A stretch of DNA of 44,910 bases from Methylibium sp. (GCF_013817345.1 NZ_JACDCW010000023.1:1-44910); one strand, 5' to 3'; counted from the stretch's first letter, positions 7,401-16,813 are shown. Notes: a model not told the origin generated them from the sequence alone. Numbers and translations: made by a program.

Positions 7401-8186
7401 GTGACTGCCCGCCCGGTCGTGCTGATGCCCGCCTGCCAGAGCGCAAGCGGCCAGCAGTTGCACGTCATCGGGCAGAAGTACGTCGACGCAGTGCGGCTCG
7501 CCGGCGGCCTGCCGCTGGTCGTGCCCTCGGTTCAACTGCACGAACTCGACGAGCTGCTGGCGCTCGCCGACGGCGTGTGCCTCACCGGCTCGCCGAGCAA
7601 TGTGCATCCCCGTCATTTCGACGAAGTGGTGCACGACACCGCCCTGCCCCTCGACACCCGCCGTGACGACTGGACCCTGCCGCTGATTCCGCGCGTGCTG
7701 GCACTCGGCATGCCGCTGTTCGCCATTTGCCGGGGCTGCCAGGAACTCAACGTGGCGCTCGGCGGCTCGCTGCACCAGGCGGTGCAGGATCAACCCGGCT
7801 TCCAGGACCACCGGGCCCGCGAGGACCAGCCGGCCGAGGTGCAGTACGGCCCCTCGCATCCGGTGCAGGTGGTTCCGGGCGGGCTGCTCGACACGCTGAT
7901 CGGCAATGCGTCGTTTCAGGTCAACAGCCTGCACGGCCAGGGCATCAAGCGCCTGGCCGACCGGCTGCGTGTGGAAGCGAGGGCCCCCGATGGCGTGATC
8001 GAGGCCGTCTCGCTCGCCGACGCCAGCGGTTTCACGCTCGGCGTGCAGTGGCACCCTGAATGGCAGGCCCGCGACAACCCGGTGTCGATGAAGCTGCTGC
8101 GCGCCTTCGGCGATGCGTGCCAATCCTTTCGCGAGCGCCGGCAGAAGACCGCGCACGAGGCGGTCGTGCGCTTGCCGGTACCCTAG
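7401..8186 (+). CDS. puuD: PuuD-like gamma-glutamyl-GABA hydrolase (class I GATase, peptidase C26)
   Basis: This 261-residue hydrolase of the peptidase C26 family has the nucleophile in FAICRGCQELN (C110) and the His/Glu pair in GVQWHPEW (H218, E220). PuuD releases glutamate and 4-aminobutyrate from gamma-glutamyl-GABA, the last step of the gamma-glutamylated putrescine pathway. The GTG start at 7401 has GAGGAG at 7389-7394. ATG 7425 is a possible alternative but would cut into the first beta-strand (VVLMPACQSASG). It lies 52 bases after the aminotransferase and just upstream of the PuuA-like ligase, which supports the pathway role. Confidence 0.87.
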   Translation: MTARPVVLMPACQSASGQQLHVIGQKYVDAVRLAGGLPLVVPSVQLHELDELLALADGVCLTGSPSNVHPRHFDEVVHDTALPLDTRRDDWTLPLIPRVLALGMPLFAICRGCQELNVALGGSLHQAVQDQPGFQDHRAREDQPAEVQYGPSHPVQVVPGGLLDTLIGNASFQVNSLHGQGIKRLADRLRVEARAPDGVIEAVSLADASGFTLGVQWHPEWQARDNPVSMKLLRAFGDACQSFRERRQKTAHEAVVRLPVP

Positions 8187-8272
8187 CCCCTGTCTGCCGC
8201 CGCCCTGCGGCGGCCGATGCGACGGCGCGCCGCCTCCAAGTCCTGATGCGCGCAGCAACCGACAGGTGACAC

Positions 8273-9640
8273 ATGGTGGTCCGCGACAAATTTACATTCA
8301 GCGAACTCGAGAACTGGCTCAACGAGCGCCGCGTGACCGAAATTGAGTGCCTGGTGCCCGACCTCACGGGCGTGGCCCGCGGCAAGATCCTGCCGCGCGA
8401 AAAGTTCACCGAAGACCGTGGCATGCGCCTGCCCGAGGCCGTGGTGGCGATGGGCGTGACGGGCGAGTTCCCTGAAGAAGGGCCTTACTACGACGTCATC
8501 AGCCCGACCGATCGCGACATGCACCTGCAGCCCGACCCGAGCACGGTGCGCATCGTGCCCTGGGCCACGGACCCGACGGCGCAGGTCATCCACGACTGCT
8601 ACTACAAGGACGGCACGATGGTGCCCTTCGCGCCCCGCTCGGTGCTGCGCCGCGTGTGCAGCCTGTTCGACGCCGAGGGCTGGGACCCCGTGGTGGCACC
8701 CGAGCTGGAGTTCTACCTGGTCGCGCGCAACACCGATCCCGACATCCCCCTGAAGCCGCCCATCGGGCGCAGCGGCCGCGCCGAGACCTCGCGCCAGGCC
8801 TATTCGATCGACGCGGTCAACGAGTTCGACCCGCTGTTCGAGGACGTGTATGCCTACTGCCAGCAGATGGAGTTGAACGTCGACACGCTGATCCACGAGA
8901 TCGGCGCGGGCCAGATGGAGATCAACTTCTTCCACGCGCATCCGCTGGCTCTGGCCGACGAGGTGTTCTTCTTCAAGCGCACGGTGCGCGAAGCCGCCCT
9001 GCGCCATGACATGTTCGCCACCTTCATGGCCAAGCCGATCGCCGGCGAGCCGGGCAGTTCGATGCACATCCACCAGAGCATCCTCGACAAGGCCACCGGC
9101 AAGAACATCTTCAGCAATCCCGACGGCACGCCCTCGCAGGCCTTCTACTGGTACATCGGCGGCCTGCAGAAGTACGTGCCGGCAGCGATGGCACTGTTCG
9201 CGCCGTACGTCAACAGCTACCGGCGCCTCTCGCGCTTCACCGCCGCGCCGATCAACATTCAGTGGGGCATCGACAACCGCACGGTGGGCATCCGCTCGCC
9301 GGTGGCCGGGCCGGCCGCACGCCGCATCGAGAACCGCGTGATCGGCGCCGACGCCAACCCCTACGTGGCGCTGGCCGCCAGCCTGGCCTGCGGCTATCTG
9401 GGCTTGAAGAACCGCATCGAGCCGAGCGCCGAGTGCAAAGGCGATGCGTACCTCGGCGAGTACCAGTTGCCACGCAGCTTGAGCGAGGCGCTGACCTTGC
9501 TTCGCAACGAGAAGGACCTGCACGAGGTGCTGGGCGAATCCTTCGTGACCGTCTACACCGAGGTCAAGGAGATCGAGTACGCAGAGTTCATGAAGGTCAT
9601 CTCGCCCTGGGAGCGCGAGCACCTGCTGCTGCACGTTTGA
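8273..9640 (+). CDS. puuA: PuuA-like gamma-glutamylpolyamine synthetase (glutamine synthetase family)
   Basis: The 455-residue protein is a glutamine-synthetase homologue with a beta-grasp N-domain (to about residue 110) and catalytic domain. Conserved pieces include PELEFYL, GAGQMEINF, GSSMHIHQS, NIQWGIDNRTVGIR and ENRVIGADANPY. PuuA-type enzymes ligate glutamate to putrescine (or related amines) with ATP, committing it to degradation. The substrate branch is inferred from the PuuD-like and PuuC-like neighbours; a general nitrogen-assimilation GlnA is less likely because the adenylylation loop typical of GlnA is not evident. Start ATG 8273 follows AGGTGA at about 8264. Confidence 0.86.
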   Translation: MVVRDKFTFSELENWLNERRVTEIECLVPDLTGVARGKILPREKFTEDRGMRLPEAVVAMGVTGEFPEEGPYYDVISPTDRDMHLQPDPSTVRIVPWATDPTAQVIHDCYYKDGTMVPFAPRSVLRRVCSLFDAEGWDPVVAPELEFYLVARNTDPDIPLKPPIGRSGRAETSRQAYSIDAVNEFDPLFEDVYAYCQQMELNVDTLIHEIGAGQMEINFFHAHPLALADEVFFFKRTVREAALRHDMFATFMAKPIAGEPGSSMHIHQSILDKATGKNIFSNPDGTPSQAFYWYIGGLQKYVPAAMALFAPYVNSYRRLSRFTAAPINIQWGIDNRTVGIRSPVAGPAARRIENRVIGADANPYVALAASLACGYLGLKNRIEPSAECKGDAYLGEYQLPRSLSEALTLLRNEKDLHEVLGESFVTVYTEVKEIEYAEFMKVISPWEREHLLLHV

Positions 9641-9654
9641 GGGGGCGACGAAGC

Positions 9655-11043
9655 ATGAAGCACGAACGCACTACGGCCCAGCGCAGCACCGCCGAATGGC
9701 AGGCCGCGGACGCGGCGCATTTCATGCACCCCTTCACCGACTTCGGTGCGCTGGCGAAGAAGGGCTCGCGCATCATCGAGAAGGCCGAGGGCATCCACCT
9801 GTGGGACACCGAGGGCCACAGGATCCTCGACGCGATGAGCGGCTTGTGGTGCGTCAACGTCGGCTACGGTCAGCGCACGTTGATCGATGCCGCGACGAAG
9901 CAACTCGAACAGCTCCCCTTCTACAACGCCTTCTTCCAGACCGCCACGCCTCCCGCGATCGAGCTGGCCGAACTGCTGGCCGAGCTGACGCCGCCGCAGT
10001 TCAAGCACGTGTTCTTCTCCGGCTCGGGCTCCGAAGGCAACGACACCATCGTGCGCATGGTGCGCCGCTACTGGGACCTGCTCGGTCAGCCCGAGCGCCG
10101 CGTCATCATCAGCCGCAACAACGCCTATCACGGCTCGACCATGGCGGGCGCGTCGCTGGGCGGCATGAGCGGCATGCATGCACAAGGCGGGCTGCCGATT
10201 CCCGACATCACGCACATCGAGCAGCCCTACTGGTACGAGCTGGGCCGCAGCATGAGCCGCGACGAGTTCGGCATCGTGGCGGCCGGCTGGCTGGAGAAGA
10301 AGATCCTGGAAGTGGGCGCCGAGCGCGTCGCCGCCTTCATCGGCGAGCCGATCCAGGGTGCCGGCGGCGTGATCATTCCGCCCGAAACCTACTGGCCCGA
10401 GGTGCAACGCATCTGCGACAAGTACGGCGTGCTGCTGGTGAGCGACGAGGTCATCTGCGGCTTCGGTCGCACCGGCAACTGGTGGGGCTGCGAAACCATG
10501 GGCACGCGGCCCGACCTCATGACCTTCGCCAAGGGCGTGACCTCGGGCTACATCCCGCTCGGCGGCGTGATGGTGGGCGAGCGCATCGCCAAGGTCCTCA
10601 TCGAGCGCGGTGGCGAGTTCAACCACGGCTATACCTACAGCGGCCACCCGGTGGCCTGCGCGGTGGCACTTGCGAACATTCGGCTGATTCAGCGCGAGCG
10701 GCTGGTGGAGAAGGTACGCAACGACCTCGGCCCGCATCTCGCTCGCGGCTTCGAGGCGCTGAAGGAGCATCCGCTGATCGGCGACGCCGAGACCTGCGGC
10801 CTGATGGGTGCGCTGCTGCTCGTCAAGGACAAGGCGAGCGGCGCGCCGTTCGCTCCCGAACTCGAAGTCGGCATGATCTGCCGAGGCCATTGCTTCGCCA
10901 ACGGACTGATCATGCGAGCGGTGGGCGACCGGATGATCATCGCGCCACCGCTGGTTATCACGGGCGAGCAGATCGACGAGATGCTGGGTCTGATCCGGCG
11001 GTGTTTGGACCTGACCTGGGCTGACGTGCGAGCCCAAGGCTGA
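9655..11043 (+). CDS. spuC: SpuC-like putrescine/omega-amine:pyruvate aminotransferase
   Basis: A second class III PLP aminotransferase, 462 residues, with the SGSGSEGND turn (122-130), YHGST (158-162), SDEVICGFGRTG (D264) and catalytic lysine K293 in FAKGVTSGYIPLGG. It resembles SpuC, which transaminates putrescine with pyruvate to 4-aminobutanal. In this operon, which has no visible PuuB oxidase, it may also act on gamma-glutamylputrescine. GAGGGGG directly at the puuA stop serves as ribosome site, nine bases before the ATG, so the two genes are tightly coupled. It is clearly divergent from the first transaminase of the operon, so this is not a tandem duplication. Confidence 0.88.
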   Translation: MKHERTTAQRSTAEWQAADAAHFMHPFTDFGALAKKGSRIIEKAEGIHLWDTEGHRILDAMSGLWCVNVGYGQRTLIDAATKQLEQLPFYNAFFQTATPPAIELAELLAELTPPQFKHVFFSGSGSEGNDTIVRMVRRYWDLLGQPERRVIISRNNAYHGSTMAGASLGGMSGMHAQGGLPIPDITHIEQPYWYELGRSMSRDEFGIVAAGWLEKKILEVGAERVAAFIGEPIQGAGGVIIPPETYWPEVQRICDKYGVLLVSDEVICGFGRTGNWWGCETMGTRPDLMTFAKGVTSGYIPLGGVMVGERIAKVLIERGGEFNHGYTYSGHPVACAVALANIRLIQRERLVEKVRNDLGPHLARGFEALKEHPLIGDAETCGLMGALLLVKDKASGAPFAPELEVGMICRGHCFANGLIMRAVGDRMIIAPPLVITGEQIDEMLGLIRRCLDLTWADVRAQG

Positions 11044-11125
11044 GCGTGACAAGTCGCCCACGACGCCTGTCGCCTTGATTTCGCCTACTCTCTCCGAGGC
11101 ATCGCCAAGATTTCGAGGAGCTCTC

Positions 11126-12622
11126 ATGACCACCACCGCAGTCGACTGGCACGAACGCGCCGCCACCCTCAAACCCGACGGCCGCGCATTCATCGGCGGC
11201 AAGCGCGTCGCCGCGGCAAGCGGCGAAACCTTCGACTGCATCTCGCCCATCGATGGACGGCTGCTCGGGCCGGTCGCGCGATGCCGCGCTGAGGATGTGC
11301 ATTTCGCAGTGAGCGACGGCCGCGCCGCTTTCGGCGACGGCCGCTGGGGTCAGCGGCCGCCGTCAGAGCGCAAACGCATCCTGCAGGCCTTTGCGGAAAA
11401 GATGCTCGCGGCGCGCGAAGAGCTGGCCCTGCTGGAAACGCTGGACATGGGCAAGCCGATCGGCAATGCGCTGAGCGCCGACGTGCCACAAGCCGCGCGC
11501 TGCATCGCGTGGTACGCCGAGGCGATCGACAAGATCTATGGCGAGATCGCGCCGACGGGGCCGCATGCGCTGGCGCTCATCCAGCGCGAGCCGATGGGGG
11601 TGATCGGCGCCATCGTGCCCTGGAACTACCCGATGCTCATGGCCGCATGGAAGCTAGGCCCAGCGCTTGCCGCCGGCAATTCGGTGGTGCTCAAGCCCAG
11701 CGAGAAGAGCCCGCTCACGGCCCTGCGGCTGGCCGAGCTGGCGATGGAAGCCGGCCTGCCGCCGGGCGTGTTCAACGTGGTGCCGGGCTACGGCCACGAG
11801 GCCGGCGAGGCGCTGGCGCTGCACGACGAGGTGGATGCCATTGGCTTCACCGGCTCGACCCGTGTGGGCCGCAAGATGCTCGAGTACGCCGGGCGCAGCA
11901 ACCTCAAGCGCGTGTACAACGAGCTCGGCGGCAAGAGCGCGTTTCTCGTCTTTCCGGATTTCGACGATCTCGACCGCTGCGCCGAAACGGTGGCCGCGAG
12001 CATCTTCTACAACCAGGGCGAGAGCTGCAACGCACCGTCCCGTCTGCTGGTGCACGAAGCGATCGTCGATGACTTCGCAAAACGCGTCGCGACCGAGGCG
12101 TCGAAGTACCGGCCGGCCGATCCGCTCGATGCCGCCACGGTGATGGGTGCGCTGGTCGATCACGCCCAGTTGCGCACGGTGATGAGCTACATCGAGGCCG
12201 GCCGCGCCGAAGGCGCGCAAGTGCTGGCCGGCGGCGCCCAGACGCGCGCGGAAACGGGCGGCTGTTATGTGGAGCCGACCGTGTTCGGCGGCGTGCGCAA
12301 CGACATGCGCATCGCGCGGGAGGAGATCTTCGGGCCGGTGCTCGGCATCATTTGCTTCAAGGACGAGGCCGAGGCGGTCCGCCTGGCCAACGACTCTCCC
12401 TACGGCCTGCAGGCCAGCGTGTGGAGTTCGCACATCGACCGCGCGCACCGCGTCGCTCGCGCCTTGCGTGCCGGCACGGTGCACGTGAACCAGTACGACG
12501 AGGACGACATCACCGTGCCCTTCGGCGGTTACAAGCAAAGCGGCAACGGGCGCGACAAGTCACTGCACGCGCTGGACAAGTACACCGAGCTGAAGACGAC
12601 CTGGCTGCGGATCAATAGTTGA
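11126..12622 (+). CDS. puuC: PuuC-like NAD(P)+-dependent aldehyde dehydrogenase
   Basis: The 498-residue enzyme has the complete aldehyde dehydrogenase signature: PWNYP (165-169), K190 in VVLKPSEKSP, FTGST (241-245), general base E266 in NELGGK and nucleophile C301 in NQGESCNAPSR. PuuC oxidises gamma-glutamyl-gamma-aminobutyraldehyde (or 4-aminobutanal) to the acid. It is the last gene of the operon, with GAGGAG at 11115-11120. Substrate is inferred from the operon; the family is promiscuous. The downstream galE gene begins 72 bases later with its own ribosome site and belongs to unrelated metabolism. Confidence 0.88.
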   Translation: MTTTAVDWHERAATLKPDGRAFIGGKRVAAASGETFDCISPIDGRLLGPVARCRAEDVHFAVSDGRAAFGDGRWGQRPPSERKRILQAFAEKMLAAREELALLETLDMGKPIGNALSADVPQAARCIAWYAEAIDKIYGEIAPTGPHALALIQREPMGVIGAIVPWNYPMLMAAWKLGPALAAGNSVVLKPSEKSPLTALRLAELAMEAGLPPGVFNVVPGYGHEAGEALALHDEVDAIGFTGSTRVGRKMLEYAGRSNLKRVYNELGGKSAFLVFPDFDDLDRCAETVAASIFYNQGESCNAPSRLLVHEAIVDDFAKRVATEASKYRPADPLDAATVMGALVDHAQLRTVMSYIEAGRAEGAQVLAGGAQTRAETGGCYVEPTVFGGVRNDMRIAREEIFGPVLGIICFKDEAEAVRLANDSPYGLQASVWSSHIDRAHRVARALRAGTVHVNQYDEDDITVPFGGYKQSGNGRDKSLHALDKYTELKTTWLRINS

Positions 12623-12694
12623 TCCTGCACGCAAACGCCGCCAGTGCCAGCCGGCACAATCGCGCGCAACACTGAGCGACCCAGGAGAACCCGC

Positions 12695-13702
12695 TTGATC
12701 CTCGTCACCGGCGGTACCGGCTTTATCGGCTCGCACACCTGCGTGGCGCTGGCGGCGGCAGGCAAGCAATTCCTAATCCTCGACAACCTGCGCAACAGCC
12801 GGCGCAGCGTGTTGGGCGGCATCGAAGCCCTCGTCGGCAGGCCGGTGCCGTTCGTCGAAGGCGACATCCGCGACGCGACCCTGCTCGACCGCCTGTTCGC
12901 CGAACACGACATCGAGGCGGTGATCCACTTCGCCGCGCTCAAGGCGGTGGGCGAATCGGTGCAGCAGCCGCTGGCCTACTACGAGAACAACGTGTCAGGC
13001 ACGATCGGGCTGGTCGAAGCGATGCAGCGCGCGAAGGTCCACAGCCTGGTGTTCTCGTCCTCGGCCACGGTCTACGGCGATCCGGCCACGGTGCCGATTC
13101 GCGAGGACTTTCCGCTTAGCGCCACCAACCCCTACGGTTGGAGCAAGCTCATGACCGAGCAGATCCTGGCCGATCTCTCGCACGCCGAGCCGCAGTGGCG
13201 CATCGCCCGGCTGCGTTACTTCAACCCGGTGGGCGCGCACGAGAGCGGTCTCATCGGCGAAGACCCGTCGGGCCTGCCGAACAACCTGATGCCATTCGTC
13301 GCGCAGGTCGCCGCAGGGCAGCGCGGGCAGCTGCAGGTTTTCGGCGGCGACTACCCCACCGCCGACGGCACCGGCGTGCGTGACTACATCCACGTGATGG
13401 ATCTCGCCGAAGGCCACGTCGCTGCGCTCGATTGCCTGGCGCGCGAGCCGGGCCTGCTGACCGTCAACCTGGGCACCGGGCACGGCGTGTCGGTGCTGGA
13501 AATGGTGGCGGCCTTCGAGCAAGCCAGCGGACGCGCCGTGCCCTACCGCATCGTCGCGCGCCGGCCCGGCGACGTGGCCGCCTGCTGGGCCGACCCAACG
13601 CTTGCGCAGCAGCGGCTCGGTTGGACCACGCGGCGCGATCTGGCGGCGATGTGCGCCGATGCCTGGCGCTGGCAGAGCGGCCGCGCCGGCGAATCCCGAT
13701 AG
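12695..13702 (+). CDS. galE: UDP-glucose 4-epimerase
   Basis: The 335-residue protein matches GalE length and motifs: the NAD-binding TGGTGFIGSH (residues 5-14), FAALKAVGES, the catalytic serine region SSSATVYG (121-128) and the Y147-x-x-x-K151 dyad in YGWSK. It interconverts UDP-glucose and UDP-galactose for polysaccharide or LPS synthesis. The reading frame is open from 12644, but the protein should begin at the TTG at 12695 (MILVTGGTGF), because AGGAG lies seven bases upstream and an N-terminal extension before the Rossmann strand would be atypical. No polysaccharide genes adjoin it. Confidence 0.93.
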   Translation: MILVTGGTGFIGSHTCVALAAAGKQFLILDNLRNSRRSVLGGIEALVGRPVPFVEGDIRDATLLDRLFAEHDIEAVIHFAALKAVGESVQQPLAYYENNVSGTIGLVEAMQRAKVHSLVFSSSATVYGDPATVPIREDFPLSATNPYGWSKLMTEQILADLSHAEPQWRIARLRYFNPVGAHESGLIGEDPSGLPNNLMPFVAQVAAGQRGQLQVFGGDYPTADGTGVRDYIHVMDLAEGHVAALDCLAREPGLLTVNLGTGHGVSVLEMVAAFEQASGRAVPYRIVARRPGDVAACWADPTLAQQRLGWTTRRDLAAMCADAWRWQSGRAGESR

Positions 13703-13796
13703 TCTTTCGTCTTTCGGCCACGCCGCACGGCGGGCGGGCGCTTTGATGCTGCTGCCAATCAGCGCTGCGCAAGCAGCACGCGCGGCTGATGCGCTC

Positions 13797-14816
13797 TCAG
13801 CCTGCGAACACGGCCTCGGTTTGCCGCGCACTGCGCCGCGCCAGTGCCGACACGGCCCGTGGCGATTCGCCCTTGAGCCGGTGATCCGACCAAACCTGTC
13901 GCCATTTGCGTGCACCCGGGGTGCCGTTCCAAAGCCCCAGCATGTGACGCGATACGTGCGACCACGGCTCGCCGCGCAAGGCCCGCTCGCGCTCCATGTA
14001 CTCGACCATGCGCGTCTCGATCTCGGTGCGCTCTCGTTCGTGCGGCGCTGCGCCGAAGAAGCGTGCGTCCCACGAAGCCATCGTCCACGGGTGGTGGTAG
14101 GCCTCGCGGCCGAGCATCACACCATCGACGTGGCGCAACTGCTCTTCGATCTGCTCGCTGGTCGTGATGCCGCCGTTGAGAACGATGGTGAGCGCCGGAA
14201 AATCGTGCTTCAACCGGTGCACGAGTTCGTGGCGCAGCGGCGGCATTTCACGGTTTTCCTTTGGACTAAGGCCTTTGAGCCAGGCATTGCGCGCGTGCAC
14301 GATGAAAACGGTGCAGCCGGCGGCCGCCACGGTACCGACGAAGTCCTGCACGAAGCCGTAGTTTTCCGTCTTGTCGATGCCGATACGGTGTTTCACCGTC
14401 ACGGGAATGCTCACCGCATCGACCATCGCCTTGACGCCCTCGGCCACGAGTTCGGGCTCGGCCATGAGGCAGGCACCGAAGGCGCCGCGCTGCACGCGCT
14501 CGCTGGGGCAGCCGCAGTTGAGATTGATCTCGTCGTAACCCCAACGCTCGCCGAGCTTGGCGCAGGCGGCCAGATCGGCCGGCTCGCTGCCGCCGAGTTG
14601 CAAGGCGACGGGATGCTCCTCGTCATTGAAATCCAGATGCCTCGGCACATCGCCGTGCAGCAAAGCGCCCGTCGTGACCATCTCGGTATACAGGCGCGTG
14701 TGCCGGCTCAGCAGCCGGTGGAAGTAGCGGCAGTGGCGATCGGTCCAGTCCATCATCGGGGCGACACTGAGTCGCCACGCGGCCTGTTGTCGATGCAGTG
14801 GCGTGTTTTCTTGCAC
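13797..14816 (-). CDS. dusA: tRNA-dihydrouridine(20/20a) synthase
   Basis: The protein reduces uridines at tRNA positions 20/20a using FMN and NADPH. It shows the DusA hallmarks LSVAPMMDWTDRHCR, EMVTTGAL, the catalytic NLNCGCPSERVQ segment, HRIGID, FIVHARNAWLKGLSPKENR and VLNGGI. The start is uncertain. The chosen GTG at 14816 gives 339 residues, close to the family norm; in-frame ATGs at about 14912 and 14945 would add 32-43 residues without family character. It converges with galE, leaving about 94 bases between the stops in which no clear terminator was recognised. Confidence 0.92.
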   Translation of the reverse strand: MQENTPLHRQQAAWRLSVAPMMDWTDRHCRYFHRLLSRHTRLYTEMVTTGALLHGDVPRHLDFNDEEHPVALQLGGSEPADLAACAKLGERWGYDEINLNCGCPSERVQRGAFGACLMAEPELVAEGVKAMVDAVSIPVTVKHRIGIDKTENYGFVQDFVGTVAAAGCTVFIVHARNAWLKGLSPKENREMPPLRHELVHRLKHDFPALTIVLNGGITTSEQIEEQLRHVDGVMLGREAYHHPWTMASWDARFFGAAPHERERTEIETRMVEYMERERALRGEPWSHVSRHMLGLWNGTPGARKWRQVWSDHRLKGESPRAVSALARRSARQTEAVFAG

Positions 14817-15036
14817 GGAAGTCGGTATGCGGGGACGTGGATGGCGGCAATGCACTTTGTGAGCACCGCCGAGCGCCGGATAAAGGGGCGGGCCCCGAAC
14901 CGGCATTGTCATCGTTGAGCCGCGAAGTACCCATGCAAACGGCACGCGCGATCACCATCAGCCGCGTGCCGTCACGCCTGGCATGCTGGCGGGCCGCCAT
15001 CGAAGCGGCTCCGCACAGCGTACCGGGAGCTTCTTA

Positions 15037-15549
15037 CTAGTTGCGATCGGAGCGCGGCGCCCGATTCATCGTGCCGTCGCCGGACGTGGCGCCGCTGTCC
15101 ATCGTGCCGCTGGACGTGCCCCCCGTGCTGCCTGCGCCAGCGCCGGTCGCGGTCCCGGTGCCGCCCGCACCCGGGCCGATGCCCCTGTCCGTGGTGCCAA
15201 CGCCCGTGCCGGCGCCGCCCGTGCCTCCTGGCGGCGCGTTGGTATCCGTCGCGCCAGGAGCGGCCGTGCCCGAGCCTGCGCCCATGCTGCCGGCGCCGCT
15301 GCCCGAGGGGGTGCTGCTGTTGTCCATCGTGCCGCCTGCAGCGCCCGGGTCGGTTCGAGTGGGTGTGCCCGTTCCTCCGCCGCCCGGGCCGACGCCTTTG
15401 TCCGTGGTACCGACGCCAGCGCCCGTACCGGTTCCGGCCGGCGGTGCATTGGTGTCGGCCACCCCGGTCTGGGCCTGGGCGATTCCGAACGCGGCGAACA
15501 AGGCCGCAGCGGCGGTCGTGGTAACGAGCTTGGTGCGTACTGTCTTCAT
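15037..15549 (-). CDS. Secreted Gly/Thr/Pro-rich protein with internal duplication
   Basis: A 170-residue hypothetical protein with a convincing signal peptide (MKTVRTKLVTTTAAAALFAA then AQA, cleavage near residue 27). The mature part is low-complexity and built from two related units: residues 31-78 and 101-152, each with a D-T-N-A-P-P start, G-V-G-T-T-D-K/R-G-I/V-G-P in the middle and G-T-M-D near the end. No cysteines or catalytic motif are seen. It is probably an exported unstructured protein. Function is unknown. The open frame on the opposite strand is Pro/Val-rich and is a shadow of this repeat. Confidence 0.7.
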   Translation of the reverse strand: MKTVRTKLVTTTAAAALFAAFGIAQAQTGVADTNAPPAGTGTGAGVGTTDKGVGPGGGGTGTPTRTDPGAAGGTMDNSSTPSGSGAGSMGAGSGTAAPGATDTNAPPGGTGGAGTGVGTTDRGIGPGAGGTGTATGAGAGSTGGTSSGTMDSGATSGDGTMNRAPRSDRN

Positions 15550-15657
15550 CGGTTATCTCCTAAGTGAATGACCAACCCACCGGGTTCACGCGTTGCGTTC
15601 GCAGCGGCGCCGGCCTGGGTAGTTACTTAACCGGCAAGCGATGTGCCCGCAGAACGC

Positions 15658-15690
15658 AAAAAGGCCGGGCGACGAACCCGGCCTTTCTTG
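15658..15690 (-). terminator. Rho-independent terminator after the SIMPL-domain gene
   Basis: A ten-base perfect stem (AAAGGCCGGG / CCCGGCCTTT, 15660-15669 and 15677-15686) with a seven-base loop. Read on the minus strand it is followed by a run of five T. It lies about 170 bases beyond the SIMPL-gene stop and upstream of the Gly-rich gene, so it separates the two minus-strand genes. A weaker T-run in the plus direction could make it bidirectional. Confidence 0.75.
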
Positions 15691-15861
15691 CCCGAAATAT
15701 GGTGACGGCGCCAGCACGACATTGCTGGTCTGCCCGATGTGGATGGAAGAGCCAGTTCGCCACACCGCCGTCTGGCGTGAACTTTAAATCTGCTGACGCC
15801 GTCCGTCTGTGCCGCAAACAACCGAGTCGCGGGGCGGGATAACGCTTGCCCCGCACACGTT

Positions 15862-16578
15862 TCAGTTCGTCAAGCGCACGCTTCCGCTCACCGTGGCGCT
15901 GATGACGCCCTTTCCGGGCTCGGTAGGCACCGGCGCCTCGGCCATCGCCATGTCGGCATTCTGGGCTCGGTACATCACCGGACGCGGGTTGCCGTCCTGC
16001 TGGCCGCTGTGCACCGACACTTCGCCGAGCGTGTAGCCGCCGTAGCCGAACTGCCGCGCCAGTTCTGCGGCTCGGGCGCGGTACTGTTGTATCGCCTCGG
16101 CGGTGACGCTGGCCTCGTGCTTGTCCGTCAGTTCCGGCGAAAGGCTGTACCCCACGCTGGTGACGTTCATGCCCGCGAGCCGGCCCGCCGCGGCGGCGAC
16201 TCGCTGCGTGTCCTTGCCCTCGAGCACGAGTTCGGCCCGGCCCTGCCAGCCGTTGATGCGGCCGTTCTTGTCGTGGCGCGGGTAAAGCGAAAAGCCGCCC
16301 GTGCGCACTTCCATGGCGCCCGCCTTTGCGGCCAGCTTGGCCTCGGAGAGCGCCGCATCGAGCACCTGCTTGAGCTGCGCCTGCACGGCCGCCGCATCGC
16401 TGCCCTCTCGCGTGACGGCCAACGTGATGCCGAGCAAATCCTGCACCACTTCCAGTCGGGCGCTAGCGCTGAAGTTGAGCAGGTTCTCGCGAGGGGTCGC
16501 CTCTGCAGCAACTGCTGCGCCGCCGCACGCAATAGCAGCCGCACCGAGCATGGCAAGGACCGGGAATCGAAGTTTCAT
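15862..16578 (-). CDS. Periplasmic SIMPL-domain (DUF541) protein
   Basis: The 238-residue protein has a signal peptide (cleavage after A-V-A-A, near residue 24-25) followed by a SIMPL/DUF541 domain covering most of the chain. Recognisable pieces are LNFSASARLEV, AQLKQVLDAALSEAK, a central YPRHDKNGRINGWQGRAELVLEG and a C-terminal VSGSVRL strand. Family members are periplasmic or outer-membrane-associated proteins linked to oxidative stress, but their biochemical activity is not settled. It is divergent from ompR, sharing 16579-16894 as promoter region, so OmpR control is conceivable. A terminator lies downstream. Confidence 0.82.
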   Translation of the reverse strand: MKLRFPVLAMLGAAAIACGGAAVAAEATPRENLLNFSASARLEVVQDLLGITLAVTREGSDAAAVQAQLKQVLDAALSEAKLAAKAGAMEVRTGGFSLYPRHDKNGRINGWQGRAELVLEGKDTQRVAAAAGRLAGMNVTSVGYSLSPELTDKHEASVTAEAIQQYRARAAELARQFGYGGYTLGEVSVHSGQQDGNPRPVMYRAQNADMAMAEAPVPTEPGKGVISATVSGSVRLTN

Positions 16579-16813
16579 GAGAGCCTTTCGAGCAACGAAG
16601 GAATCGGAGGCGCCGCTGGGGCATGCGGCGACGCAAGAGTGAGCGGCGCAGGATCATCGCCCAATGCCGAACGCGCTTGACGGCAGTGGCTGGCAACATC
16701 ACTGGCGCGCGCCGGCAGTCGGCGGCATCGGAGCGCCTGCACGGTGAAGAAAAGCGGCTCGCGTGGGCCGCAGGAGAGCAGTTCATGACGCTTTCCGAAG
16801 GGCGGCGCAATAG

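Noticed and set aside
5945-7468. 507-codon minus-strand frame opposite the BauA-like gene
   Set aside because: Antisense shadow; its His/Gln/Val-rich sequence matches no family.
15041-15571. Pro/Val-rich plus-strand frame opposite the Gly-rich secreted protein
   Set aside because: The minus strand has a clear signal peptide and an internal duplication. The plus frame starts without a ribosome site and is the mirror of that repeat.
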